The notes: generated by a model not told the origin, from the letters alone. Shown: positions 45,193-54,016, numbered from the stretch's first letter. The stretch is DNA of 64,000 nucleotides from Thalassospira indica (GCF_003403095.1 NZ_CP031555.1:3178501-3242500), one strand, 5' to 3'. Program-made: numbers and translations.

Positions 45193-45688
45193 GAAAACGG
45201 CTCCAATCCGGTCACAATAAAGCGGGCAACCTGCCCGCTTATCTGAAAAATTTCTGGCAAGGATTTAACGCGCCAGCGGGTACAGGGTCAAGTCTGCTCG
45301 ACACCATTACGGTTATTCCTACGATTATTTTGCCCCGCCCTCGGATTAAGCGGGATCGCAATAACCGTTTCATGGCTGATATCAGCGCCATGTGGCCCAA
45401 TTCGGGCACAGCAAACCCAACGGGAAAGAATTGCCTGCCAGACACACATTTTCCCCGCGACATCGCCGGTTTTAAACGGCTTTGAAATGTTTGAACGCCA
45501 CCATCACCGCACCCGGATGCTTTTTGACGGTGATGCACAGGGCTGAAAACGCCCACGATCAGTGCCACATGTCGTTTTATCGGGCGCAAAGACACAGTTC
45601 GGCACAGGGCTTGCTTTGGTAAATGCCAAGGGAACAGATTTGAACTTGTCATCGGTCATATTTGCCCGGTGAGCGGACGGAGACCACA
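45193..45688. other. Intergenic region upstream of yfgM, no supported gene
   Basis: These 496 bp separate the leftward yfgM from a rightward lipoprotein gene. A perfect 9-bp hairpin AAGCGGGCA / TGCCCGCTT lies at 45220-45240 in the probable yfgM leader. Open frames on either strand (for example 45239-45652 minus) lack recognisable domains or ribosome binding sites. A small RNA cannot be excluded. Confidence 0.45.
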
Positions 45689-46114
45689 ATGAAACGTCGC
45701 GAGACTGCACATACCAAGCCCGCAAAACGGCGCCTTATCCGACAGCGTATTCTTGCCGGGCTGTTTGCAGCCTTGATGGGGTCCACTGTATCGGGCTGTG
45801 GAACAACGATGTCCGATGTTGTCGGCACCAGCCTGTTCACTGGCGGGGAATGGTATATTGCCTTTGACGTGGTCAGCATCATCAATTCCGACAAAACCCT
45901 GATTGACCATGCGGTTTCGCTATCGACCGGTCAGGATTGCTCAACCATCCGCAAGATTGACGGCAAGTCCTATTGCAAAAAGGAACCGGTGCCTGAACCG
46001 CCGCTTTATTGCTATCGCTCGCTTGCAGCGGTCAGTTGCTATCGCACGCCAGATCCCTATAACACCGGATCGCAAACCGTTGATTGGCCGCCAACCCGTT
46101 CGCGCAGCCTCTAA
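45689..46114 (+). CDS. Small hypothetical lipoprotein with cysteine-rich tail
   Basis: This 141-aa protein has a basic N terminus, a hydrophobic stretch and a lipobox VSGC (C37), so it should be a lipoprotein. The mature part has no recognised domain; it contains several cysteines (TGQDCSTIRK, KSYCKKEP, LYCYRSLAAVSCYRTPDPY) that could form disulfides. GACGGAG precedes ATG 45689. It has no obvious operon partner. I do not recognise the family. Confidence 0.7.
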   Translation: MKRRETAHTKPAKRRLIRQRILAGLFAALMGSTVSGCGTTMSDVVGTSLFTGGEWYIAFDVVSIINSDKTLIDHAVSLSTGQDCSTIRKIDGKSYCKKEPVPEPPLYCYRSLAAVSCYRTPDPYNTGSQTVDWPPTRSRSL

Positions 46115-46239
46115 AATCCGGTCTGTTTTTCATCCATTGAAACTTGAGGCATCGGTCAATCCGCGCTACCGTGTCATCAGGCTGTCATTTTCCCGTTGTG
46201 GCAAAGGACAACCCCGAACACACGCTGCCGGAGTACCAC

Positions 46240-46596
46240 ATGGGAACATTGTTCGATTTGGCCAAATACCGCAAAGCCAAAAGCTTTGTTCATTTTGACC
46301 GGGCTGAACTGATGAAACTCATGAACACATACTCCCGACAGGTTGCCAGCGGCGCCTGGAAGGATTATGCCATCGATCATCTGGACGGGATGGCGATGTT
46401 TTCGATTTTCCGTTCAACCCACGAAACCCCTCTTTTCACGGTCATCAAGCTCGGTAACGAGCACAAAAATGCCGGACAATATGTTGCCCTGCATAGCGGT
46501 GAGCGCATCAAACAGAGCGCTGAAATCGTCAATGTGCTTGAAGCCATCGAAAAACGCGCCCGCAAGGTCGTGCCCCTGTTTAAAACAAACTCCTGA
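46240..46596 (+). CDS. DUF2794 family protein
   Basis: This 118-aa soluble protein starts MGTLFDLAKYRKAKSFVHFDRAELMKLMNTYSRQVASGAWKDYAIDHLDGMAMFSIFRS, matching the DUF2794 family of alphaproteobacteria, which shares the FDR-EL-LMNTYSR and W-DYAID segments. The function is unknown. ATG 46240 is chosen for family start and the GGAG upstream; the frame extends to 46144 without similarity. A Sel1-repeat gene follows after 12 bp. Confidence 0.8.
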   Translation: MGTLFDLAKYRKAKSFVHFDRAELMKLMNTYSRQVASGAWKDYAIDHLDGMAMFSIFRSTHETPLFTVIKLGNEHKNAGQYVALHSGERIKQSAEIVNVLEAIEKRARKVVPLFKTNS

Positions 46597-46608
46597 CGGT
46601 TCCCACAC

Positions 46609-47376
46609 GTGACCAGCCCCTCATCGGCCAGCCTTTCGGGCCGACACCCCTTATTCGCGCTTGCCGTGCTGGCCTGCCTGCTGTTGCCAACAGCGGCCCA
46701 TACAGCAGGCATGAGCAAGGAATACCAGACAGGCTACTACGCCTATCAGGCTGGGGATTACGTGCGCGCGCAGTCCTTCTGGCATCTGGCAGCACAGGAA
46801 AACGACCCGTATGCGCAATATGCGCTGGGTCTGCTGTATTTCCGCGGTGATCTGGGTGCGCCTGAATACGAAATGGCGGCCGAGTGGTTTGGCAAGGCTG
46901 CAAAGACCAACCACGGCGGGGCGACCTATTATCTTGGCCTGATGCATTTCAACGGATTTGGCCTGCCCTACGACCATTTTCAGGCCACGAAATACTTCAA
47001 GCGTGCGCTGCGCATTGATCCGCACAATGCCAATGCCGCCTATATGATCGGCGCGCAGTATTTCCATGGCCGCGGGGTTCGCCAGAACTTTGTCGAGGCC
47101 GCCCATTACTTTGAAATTGCCGCAAACGAAAACATGCACGCCGCACAATTCATGTTCGGTGCCTTGCTTGAACGTGGATGGGGCGTGAAACAGAATTATG
47201 CCGACGCCTATTACTGGCTAAGGCGTGCTGCACGCGGCCCGATCACCTTTCCCGAAGGGGCCAACGAGGCAGAACCACTGAACCCGAAGACTGCACTGGA
47301 CGCGCTGGAACCAAGGCTCCGGCCCGAGGAAATTCAGCGGGTTGAAAAACGCCTTGCCCTTGATGCAACGGGATAG
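46609..47376 (+). CDS. Exported Sel1-repeat protein
   Basis: This 255-aa protein has a Sec signal peptide (hydrophobic residues 15-31, cleavage near HTAG) and about four Sel1-like repeats of 36 residues, for example AQYALGLLYFRGDLGAPEYEMAAEWFGKAA, ATYYLGLMHFNGFGLPYDHFQATKYFKRAL, AAYMIGAQYFHGRGVRQNFVEAAHYFEIAA and AQFMFGALLERGWGVKQNYADAYYWLRRAA. Such proteins scaffold protein-protein contacts in the periplasm. The start is GTG. It probably shares a transcript with the DUF2794 gene. No partner can be named. Confidence 0.82.
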   Translation: MTSPSSASLSGRHPLFALAVLACLLLPTAAHTAGMSKEYQTGYYAYQAGDYVRAQSFWHLAAQENDPYAQYALGLLYFRGDLGAPEYEMAAEWFGKAAKTNHGGATYYLGLMHFNGFGLPYDHFQATKYFKRALRIDPHNANAAYMIGAQYFHGRGVRQNFVEAAHYFEIAANENMHAAQFMFGALLERGWGVKQNYADAYYWLRRAARGPITFPEGANEAEPLNPKTALDALEPRLRPEEIQRVEKRLALDATG

Positions 47377-47397
47377 GGTCGCAAACGCCAGATACAA

Positions 47398-47429
47398 CAC
47401 GGGCACCTGATTTCTTTCAGATGCCCGTG
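47398..47429 (+). terminator. Hairpin after the Sel1-repeat gene
   Basis: CACGGGCACCTGA and TCAGATGCCCGTG pair with one mismatch around a six-base loop; CGCTTTA follows. It lies between convergent genes. Confidence 0.6.
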
Positions 47430-47455
47430 CGCTTTAAGGTCCGTTTCGGCCGGTC

Positions 47456-48394
47456 CTACTCGGCAAGCTTATAGGCAATCACATAATCGCCCGGCTTGGT
47501 GCCAATCGATCCATGACCGCCGGCGACGATCAGCACATATTGCGTCCCGTCATCGGTTTCATAGGTCATCGGCGTTGATTGACCACCGGCCGGAAGACGT
47601 GCTTCCCAAATCTTCTCGCCGGTCGTGGCATCATAGGCGCGGAAATAGTTATCGACCGCCGCCCCAAGGAACGCCACGCCACCCTTGGTCAGGATCGGGC
47701 CACCAATGCCCGGGACACCAAGTTCGAATGGCAATGGCAACGGGGTCATGTCTTCGACCGTACCGTTTTTATGCATATAGGCAATCTCGCCCGTACGCAG
47801 GTCGGCACCGGCAACATACCCCCATGGCGGGGCCTGACACGGAATGCCAAGCGGCGACAGGAACGGTCCCATTTCAACGGCATAAGGCGCACCTTCGTTC
47901 CGGTTAATCCCCATTTCACTGGCCTTTTCACTGCCACGCGGCGGCACCTCGGCGCGCGGGATCAGACGCGAGGTAAAGGCAAGATAGGTCGGCATGCCAA
48001 ACATGATCTGGCGTTCCGGATCAACCGCAACACTGCCCCAGTTGAACGTCCCGAAGTTGCCGGGATAAACCAGCGTCCCTTCCAGAGACGGCGGCGTATA
48101 GCGACCTTCATATTTCAACAGATGGAACGCAATACGGCACGCCATCTGATCAAACAGGGTAATGCCCCACATATCCTTGCCAGCCAGCGGCTCTGGCATG
48201 AAGGTCAGGTCTGAAACCGGTTGGGTCGGGGCGGTATGATCCTCGGGGATCGCACCACCGGGTGCGGGCACCTCGGTCACCGGAATGATCGGCTCACCGG
48301 TGCGGCGATCCAGAACATAGATATCACCCTGTTTGGTCGGTCCGACCAGCGCCGGAACAGTTTCCCCATCGGCATTGGTGATATCAAGCAGCGT
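47456..48394 (-). pseudogene. gcd: 3' part of PQQ-dependent glucose dehydrogenase gene, interrupted by the island
   Basis: The 312 visible residues match the C-terminal propeller of membrane-bound glucose/quinate dehydrogenases: TLLDITNADGETVP, GDIYVLDRRTGEP, DMWGITLFDQMACRIAFH, EGTLVYPGNFGTFNWG, NYFRAYDATTGEKIWEARLPAGGQSTPMTYE and VIVAGGHGSIGTKPGDYVIAY. The frame stays open upstream without a plausible start, and homology stops at the Thr codon 48392-48394, where a Pro codon is expected next but AT-rich foreign DNA begins. The gene is therefore split by the insertion; its 5' part should lie beyond the right end of the island. A short GTG-started product from 48280 is conceivable but unlikely to function. 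Confidence 0.85.
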
Positions 48395-48450
48395 TATATG
48401 ACATTACTAACATTGTTCACATACACAAACTTCCTTGCTAACATGACTGT
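48395..48450. other. Left terminal region of the island with CTAACAT direct repeats
   Basis: AT-rich sequence immediately inside the junction carries CTAACAT at 48407-48413 and again at 48438-48444. Direct repeats near an end could be recombinase arm-binding sites, but no second end is available for comparison. Confidence 0.35.
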
Positions 48451-48469
48451 TTAGCTGCCACTGTGCCTA

Positions 48470-48517
48470 CAGACCTTACCTGCACCGCCAGCATGCTGGC
48501 GGTGCAGGTAAGGTCTG
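48470..48517. repeat. 48-bp perfect palindrome near the island's left end
   Basis: Bases 48470-48517 equal their own reverse complement. The left half begins CAGACCTTACCTGCACCGCC and the centre is CAGCATGCTG, with no unpaired loop. A further five bases pair beyond a four-base mismatch (CTGTG 48461-48465 with CACAG 48522-48526), giving a 66-bp dyad. No T-run follows on either strand, so it is not an intrinsic terminator. It lies between the interrupted gcd and the first recombinase gene. Confidence 0.95.
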
Positions 48518-48577
48518 ATATCACAGCCTCAAGATGACAAACAAAACCCGGTGCCCGACATTTGGAATGAGGGAAGC

Positions 48578-49873
48578 ATGCGGACAGTTCCCTACTACAC
48601 GGTTGCCAAAGCAGCGGATGTCGTTCGACCTGCAACGATCATCCGCGATACCGAGTGGGATCAAGTGAAGAGCCACAGTCTCCCTACCGGTTTCCACTAT
48701 CTTGTCTATGACGAATGCAGAATTGTTGAGCCGGTCTTATTCTATCTCCATGACAAATGCGTCCGGTCCGCGAGAATTCCCTCGGTAGGAAACACACAAA
48801 CAGCTTTAACCTATGACCTGTATGAGTGGTTCACATATCTAGGCTTGATTCATAGGGATTGGGACGCGGCTTGTTTCGATGACATCGAACTATATCGCGA
48901 CAAGCTTTTATGCAGCAAATCACCTAAAACCGGTAAACGATATGCTGTTGCAACAGTACGCCGCAGGCTCGGCACCATCGTTGACTTCTATGAATGGGCG
49001 ACCAGGCAAGGCTTGATTGAACTTGATGCGAAAGAGTTTTACGAAGAACGTATCAAACCCCGAAATTATGCAATTACCCGGATGGCGCATGTCCAATCCG
49101 GCGACAATACGGTCAAAACGAGTAAACTGCTTCCGAGAACCTATAACAGTGAAACGGCTGAGGCATTTTCTCCCGAAGCTCTTCAACGAGTGCTCGCCGA
49201 ACTTGGTTCGATCCCCGGAGACAAAGCTGATCGTCGTCCATGCAGAGACCGGCTCATTGCCAGCCTTGCTGTCGCCACAGGAATGCGACTTGACGAATGC
49301 GCCAACCTCACTCTGTCGCAATACAAGAATCTCAAGAAAGATGGTAGCTACAGCAACGTCGCATTGCCTCTGTATAAAACCAAAGGCCTGAAGCCGCGCA
49401 CAGTTGTCGTACCGGGCATAATCCATGATGATCTGCGACATTACGTAAAAACAGAACGGGCCCGTGCGGTTCGACGCGCGAAAACATCTGTCGAGGCTCT
49501 TTTTGTCAATCACGCCCATGCCAAAAGAAATCCGGGTGAAGCAATGACAGCTCATTCCATCTGGCGCCACTTTCAGCGCGCGGTTCTGAAAGCCGGTCTT
49601 GTATGCCCTTCCCATAAAAACGGCACAACCAGCCCCTTAGACAGACCTGAAGCCCTGCACAGCTTTCATCACCTCCGTCATACCTTTGCGGTTACCATGT
49701 ATTTTGAACTGGTTCGCGCGGGCAAAGCAGAACCCTGGCTCAGCCTGCGAACATTGCTTGGCCATAGTCACATAACGACAACAATCAATACATATTTGCG
49801 GAGTGTACAAATTCGGGAAGCACTCATGACAGATACCCTGAATACGTATCTCAAGGCCCTACGCGATGGCTAG
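48578..49873 (+). CDS. Tyrosine recombinase 1 (TnpA-like integrase)
   Basis: This 431-aa protein has an N-terminal core-binding domain (about residues 60-140; TALTYDLYEWFTYLGLI) and a C-terminal catalytic domain with all expected residues: arginine in LAVATGMRLDECANLTL (about residue 233), HxxR in HSFHHLRHTFAV, the GHSHITTTINTYLR segment with histidine and the nucleophilic tyrosine near residue 410. ATG 48578 is preferred over GTG 48551 because GAGGGA lies just before it. The stop overlaps the next recombinase by eight bases. It is the smallest of the three recombinases and corresponds best to Tn554 TnpA. Confidence 0.88.
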   Translation: MRTVPYYTVAKAADVVRPATIIRDTEWDQVKSHSLPTGFHYLVYDECRIVEPVLFYLHDKCVRSARIPSVGNTQTALTYDLYEWFTYLGLIHRDWDAACFDDIELYRDKLLCSKSPKTGKRYAVATVRRRLGTIVDFYEWATRQGLIELDAKEFYEERIKPRNYAITRMAHVQSGDNTVKTSKLLPRTYNSETAEAFSPEALQRVLAELGSIPGDKADRRPCRDRLIASLAVATGMRLDECANLTLSQYKNLKKDGSYSNVALPLYKTKGLKPRTVVVPGIIHDDLRHYVKTERARAVRRAKTSVEALFVNHAHAKRNPGEAMTAHSIWRHFQRAVLKAGLVCPSHKNGTTSPLDRPEALHSFHHLRHTFAVTMYFELVRAGKAEPWLSLRTLLGHSHITTTINTYLRSVQIREALMTDTLNTYLKALRDG

Positions 49874-51722
49874 AAAGCGCATGGACAGATCTTTTCTCAC
49901 GTATCGCCCGGGTGCGGCACCTGCCTTCGACAGGAACAACCTGGCCCGTCCGGAAAAGGAAGAGAGAGAATACGGGGTTATCCAAAAGCTGTCACCTGAC
50001 GGAAAACTGTGTCAACTCACGCTAAACTGTCCCCGTACCGCAAAATCCAACCGCGGCAGTGCCCAGATCAATGTCAGCGACGATTGGCTGAAAGCCGAAC
50101 ATCTGTCTGTTCCGTTTGCTACGGCCATTTTCTCGCATATTCGCAAGTTTGGTCCCTCTACCCAGGTCAACAAGGTTCAAGCTCTCAATCGCTTCTTTGC
50201 TTTTATGTGCGAACAGGGAAAAGCACATTTTAAACTGTCGGATCTGACCACAACTCTTTTTAATGAGTACATTTTCTGGCTCGACACCCAACAGCTTACA
50301 AGCAAAACGAAAGCCGGGTTAATCTCCCCACTCCGTGTTGTATTGCACTATCTTAAACAAAATCCACAATATACAAGCGAAGTCCCTGGGGATGCTTATA
50401 TCCAGCCAAATCCCTGGCCTGGAATAAACGAGCAAATTGCTCATCGACCAATTTTGGCTATCACCGATCTTGTAACGATTGAGCGCGCCTGCATCAAAGA
50501 AATGCAGACATGGATGCGCAAATGGGAAGAAGGAAACGACTTTATTAAATCAGGTAGAGAACGCCTGCAGGCGGGTGCTTCACCCACCGAGCATAGACTT
50601 GAAACATTGCTGGCAATCATTGAAGACCGCTATGGTGGCTATGTGACGAACAGCAAACAATTCTTTGCTGACGGCGATGGCCGGCGACGACAAATCGAGT
50701 TTTTCGGAGGGATCAAGGGTATTGCTCCGTGGCTGTATGCAACAAAGCGCTCTCTGGTCCCGTTTGTCGTGATGATGGCAATCAGGACGGCCTTCAATCC
50801 GGAAACCATACTGGCTTTACGAAAATCCGCCCTTCGGGAGAGCTCGTTACTTAAAGGAAGTGCCGAACTGGCGCCGAGATATCGGGTGGTCGGCGGGAAG
50901 AAACGCGCGCGAGGCGATCAGGTTCGAACCTATCCTCAGGATAGCACAGAGATTGATAGCCCGATTTCCATTTTCAACAATGTCGGAAAGCTGACCCGTC
51001 GCCTCCCAAATGCCGAGCACGATCCCGACCATGATATGCTCTTCATATTTCAGGGCAGAAATTACGGAAGGGCTCATCATTATCTCAATGCAACCTGCAC
51101 CTTCCCTAACGCACTTTCTGCTTTCAGAAAAGATAATCAACTCCCTGATTTCAGCTTGTCGAACATTCGCCCCACCATCTCGGAGATTGTCAATCAACTG
51201 AGTAACGGGGATATCAAGGCACAACAGGCAATTCTCAATCATTGGCACACAGAGACAACGGAAACGCATTATGTGTCGGAAGCGGCCCGGCACCGCAGAC
51301 GGGAAACATTGGGCAATCTTTTGAACCGACGGGAACGATATATCCGGACATCTGGAAAGTCCGATGACCGTATCAATCTTCCAAACAATACAGGTCGCGC
51401 CGCAACGCCGGGGTTTGAATGCACCGACCCCTATGATTCTCCTCTCGCATCCCAGTCCACAGGACAACTCTGCACCGCCTGGGGAGAGTGTCCGCTATGT
51501 CCTCGCGCCGCCGTGATCCCCGACAATTCACACGCTTTGGCACAACTGCTTCATCTCCACAATGCCATTGAGAAAGCACGTCACGATTTACCGCCAGGTC
51601 GCTGGCTATATTGGTCAACGGTACAAAAGGGCCTGGACAATTGGCTCAGCAAGTTCCCGGCCAGGAGTGTTTGGCATGAGGCCAAAAACATTCAAAGAAC
51701 CCACGCCATTCTGATCGAATGA
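49866..51722 (+). CDS. Tyrosine recombinase 2 (TnpB-like, large)
   Basis: This 618-aa protein has a core-binding-like domain (about residues 75-170; VNKVQALNRFFAFMCEQGKAHFKLSDL) and a catalytic domain with the arginine in VMMAIRTAFNPETILAL, an arginine in LSNIRPTISEIV where the usual HxxR histidine is serine, and ILNHWHTETTETHYVSEAARHRRR with the histidine and tyrosine. A C-terminal tail carries clustered cysteines (QLCTAWGECPLCPRA) that may bind zinc. Size and tail resemble Tn554 TnpB. It overlaps gene 1 by eight bases and gene 3 follows after one base. Confidence 0.82.
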   Translation: MARKRMDRSFLTYRPGAAPAFDRNNLARPEKEEREYGVIQKLSPDGKLCQLTLNCPRTAKSNRGSAQINVSDDWLKAEHLSVPFATAIFSHIRKFGPSTQVNKVQALNRFFAFMCEQGKAHFKLSDLTTTLFNEYIFWLDTQQLTSKTKAGLISPLRVVLHYLKQNPQYTSEVPGDAYIQPNPWPGINEQIAHRPILAITDLVTIERACIKEMQTWMRKWEEGNDFIKSGRERLQAGASPTEHRLETLLAIIEDRYGGYVTNSKQFFADGDGRRRQIEFFGGIKGIAPWLYATKRSLVPFVVMMAIRTAFNPETILALRKSALRESSLLKGSAELAPRYRVVGGKKRARGDQVRTYPQDSTEIDSPISIFNNVGKLTRRLPNAEHDPDHDMLFIFQGRNYGRAHHYLNATCTFPNALSAFRKDNQLPDFSLSNIRPTISEIVNQLSNGDIKAQQAILNHWHTETTETHYVSEAARHRRRETLGNLLNRRERYIRTSGKSDDRINLPNNTGRAATPGFECTDPYDSPLASQSTGQLCTAWGECPLCPRAAVIPDNSHALAQLLHLHNAIEKARHDLPPGRWLYWSTVQKGLDNWLSKFPARSVWHEAKNIQRTHAILIE

Positions 51723-51723
51723 C

Positions 51724-53625
51724 ATGAACCCTATACAAACCGCTACAGCATATCATCTCATGGCAGCGGAAGATCTGCGGGAAACGAGGATCAACCGCCA
51801 TTCCCGCTGGTATGATGACAGATGGTTCTTCGACAATCTGACGCCAGGTCACGACGCTACAGCCAGCACCATACGCTGGGATTTCATCATGCCGGACGGC
51901 AGTAAATTCGTAGACCCGAAATGGGCGATATTGCTCGACGCACATCGTCGACTGGTCTGGTCACTGATTGTCGACCCAAGACAGCGGCATAGATACAAGC
52001 CGGGCTCAATGGGCAAACTCTCCCGACGGGTTCTTTATCTTGCTCGCTGGATGGGCAAATCCGGCTACGCTCATTTCGGCGCGCTTGATACCTGTGCTTT
52101 TGACCAGTATCTCGACAACCTGCTCATCGACAAGCAGAATAAAGCCAATCTCAACGCCGTGTATCTTATGGAACATCTCGCATTGCCTGTTTCTCTGGGA
52201 TATCAGGCCCCTGTTCTGGCAAAGGCGGGAATTCCTGTACCGGGCAGCGCCCCCTGGCATGGCATGACAGCGTTCGAGGTCGCGAAACAGTTGGCAGGCA
52301 GGGAACAGGGATACGTCCCGCCAGTCCCCGACCCCATATTTTTGCACATAATGACCAGCGCCTTGTGCATGCTTGACGCGGCAGAGGATATTATTTTACA
52401 GGCTCGGCATTTCGCGGACACCAAAGACCTGCAGGTTGCCGAAAAACATGCACCAGACAGGAAGCATTTACGCGATCGCATGAACTCTCTGACTGACGCG
52501 TGCCTGATCCTCATCCAGGGATTGTCGGGTATCAGAGTGAGTGAATTGCTGGGACTGCAAGCCTCTGATACGCCACTGGCACAAAATGCCTTGCCCGATT
52601 GCATAAAAATTGAACCGTCGGCCAGCGGTCTTCATGAGATATTTTATCTTTCCGGTCATATCTACAAGACGACGAAAACGCCTCGCCCGGCCACCTGGGT
52701 CACCGGACTGCGCCCGGTCGGGAGTGATCACCTTCCTGTTCCGGTCAAGGCAATATCTGTCATCGAAAGGTTGTACGCCCCCTGGCGCACTCGAAGAAAC
52801 ATCAACGAACTGATTGTCGGTTTTAGCCGAACAAAAAGCCTGACCAAAGATGTGAAAGCCCATACTTTAAGTTGGGTCAATCGCTGCCAGAGAAGGTTCT
52901 TTGTCAGAAGCGGTGTAAAGGATTGGACTGTTACTTCTCATCAATGGCGCAAATCCTTCGCCCAATATGTCATCCGAAGCGACAGCCGCATGCTCCCGGT
53001 GCTTCAGGAGCATTTCAAACACATCAGTATGGCGATGACCGAACAGGGATATATAAATGCGGATCCAGAACTGAAACAGATCCTTGATGATGCTGCGGTT
53101 CAGTCAACGGTCTCTCTCATTGGCGAAATGATTGCCGGCAGAAAAAACGTCACGGGGGCCCTCAGTGGAAAACTGAAAGAGACTGCGAATCAACTCGGAA
53201 GATCTCTGGACAACCGTCCCGAAGATGACCGCCGACGCGATATTGAAGAACTGGTTCGTACCTCGGGTATACGGGCACATGATATTCGCTGGGGAGAGAC
53301 ATCCCTCGGCACCTGTCTCTTTCGACAGGGAACCGGAAATTGCACGGTTGGCTGTTCAGCCCGATGGGTGATCAGTGCGCCGCTATGGTCGGCCGCCCGC
53401 CCCGATTTGTGTTGGGAATGTCAAAACCTTGTCCTTGACGAAACTCATTTGCCCTTCTGGAAAGACCGCCGGGTCAAATTGCAAGATGATCTGAAAACGG
53501 CAACGACCAATGATGACTTTGCTCTCGCACAACTCTGCAAACAACGTCTCGAACAATGCATTATGGTGCTGAACAAGCTTGAAACCACCGAAACTGCAGC
53601 TGCAGAAAACAGCAATCCCGGGTAA
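51724..53625 (+). CDS. Tyrosine recombinase 3 (large)
   Basis: This 633-aa protein has the catalytic arginine in QGLSGIRVSELLGLQ (about residue 265), HxxR in TSHQWRKSFAQYVI (about residue 403) and EHFKHISMAMTEQGYI with histidine and tyrosine (about 425-440). The C-terminal region carries cysteines in CLFRQGTGNCTVGCSARW and LCWECQNLV, a probable zinc-binding module. It follows gene 2 with a one-base gap, so the three recombinases are translated from one message. A second large recombinase is beyond the classic Tn554 set. Confidence 0.82.
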   Translation: MNPIQTATAYHLMAAEDLRETRINRHSRWYDDRWFFDNLTPGHDATASTIRWDFIMPDGSKFVDPKWAILLDAHRRLVWSLIVDPRQRHRYKPGSMGKLSRRVLYLARWMGKSGYAHFGALDTCAFDQYLDNLLIDKQNKANLNAVYLMEHLALPVSLGYQAPVLAKAGIPVPGSAPWHGMTAFEVAKQLAGREQGYVPPVPDPIFLHIMTSALCMLDAAEDIILQARHFADTKDLQVAEKHAPDRKHLRDRMNSLTDACLILIQGLSGIRVSELLGLQASDTPLAQNALPDCIKIEPSASGLHEIFYLSGHIYKTTKTPRPATWVTGLRPVGSDHLPVPVKAISVIERLYAPWRTRRNINELIVGFSRTKSLTKDVKAHTLSWVNRCQRRFFVRSGVKDWTVTSHQWRKSFAQYVIRSDSRMLPVLQEHFKHISMAMTEQGYINADPELKQILDDAAVQSTVSLIGEMIAGRKNVTGALSGKLKETANQLGRSLDNRPEDDRRRDIEELVRTSGIRAHDIRWGETSLGTCLFRQGTGNCTVGCSARWVISAPLWSAARPDLCWECQNLVLDETHLPFWKDRRVKLQDDLKTATTNDDFALAQLCKQRLEQCIMVLNKLETTETAAAENSNPG

Positions 53626-53632
53626 TGAAACC

Positions 53633-54016
53633 ATGTCCACCACATCTGTTGAAGCCGCATTCATGATGGCGATTGATCGGCTCCTCGCGCGTCATGCTCA
53701 GAAAGCCAATACCAGTGATACACCCAGAATCAGCAAAAGCATGGTAGCACGCGAAGCGGGGCATAGCCGGACAACGCTTTACAAATATCCCAAAGTGCTC
53801 GAACGACTGAAATCATTTGAGGCAACAGCAAAATCATCAAAACAAAATGAGATCATGAGTCTGCGTCAGGAAATCGCCAAATTAAAACAGGAAACTGGGA
53901 CGGCGAGAGACCTGATGGCAGCAATGCTGCTTCAAATGCGCGAGATGGAACGACAAACGGCTTCAAGAATTCGTCAGGCAGTACGTATGACACAAGCAGA
54001 AGGTTCTGATACGTAA
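53633..54016 (+). CDS. TnpC-like accessory protein (DUF6262 type)
   Basis: This 127-aa protein has a helix-turn-helix-like segment (RISKSMVAREAGHSRTTLYKYPKVLERL, about residues 33-60) followed by a coiled coil (EIMSLRQEIAKLKQETGTARDLMAAMLLQMREMERQ, about 77-112). This matches the small TnpC proteins of Tn554-type elements, thought to influence orientation or efficiency of transposition. ATG 53633 lies eight bases after the recombinase 3 stop, consistent with one operon of four genes. Confidence 0.72.
   Translation: MSTTSVEAAFMMAIDRLLARHAQKANTSDTPRISKSMVAREAGHSRTTLYKYPKVLERLKSFEATAKSSKQNEIMSLRQEIAKLKQETGTARDLMAAMLLQMREMERQTASRIRQAVRMTQAEGSDT

Noticed and set aside
45239..45652. 137-aa minus-strand frame upstream of yfgM
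   Set aside because: Low-complexity basic composition with no family resemblance; treated as intergenic.
48470..48517. Reading the 48-bp palindrome as a rho-independent terminator for gcd or the recombinase operon
   Set aside because: Neither strand has a T-run after the stem, and the structure has no loop; known terminators in this window all have both.
48395..54016. Classifying the recombinases as a RIT (recombinase-in-trio) element
   Set aside because: RIT recombinases are, as I recall, roughly 300-420 aa each and lack a TnpC-like gene; here two proteins exceed 600 aa and a TnpC-like gene follows.
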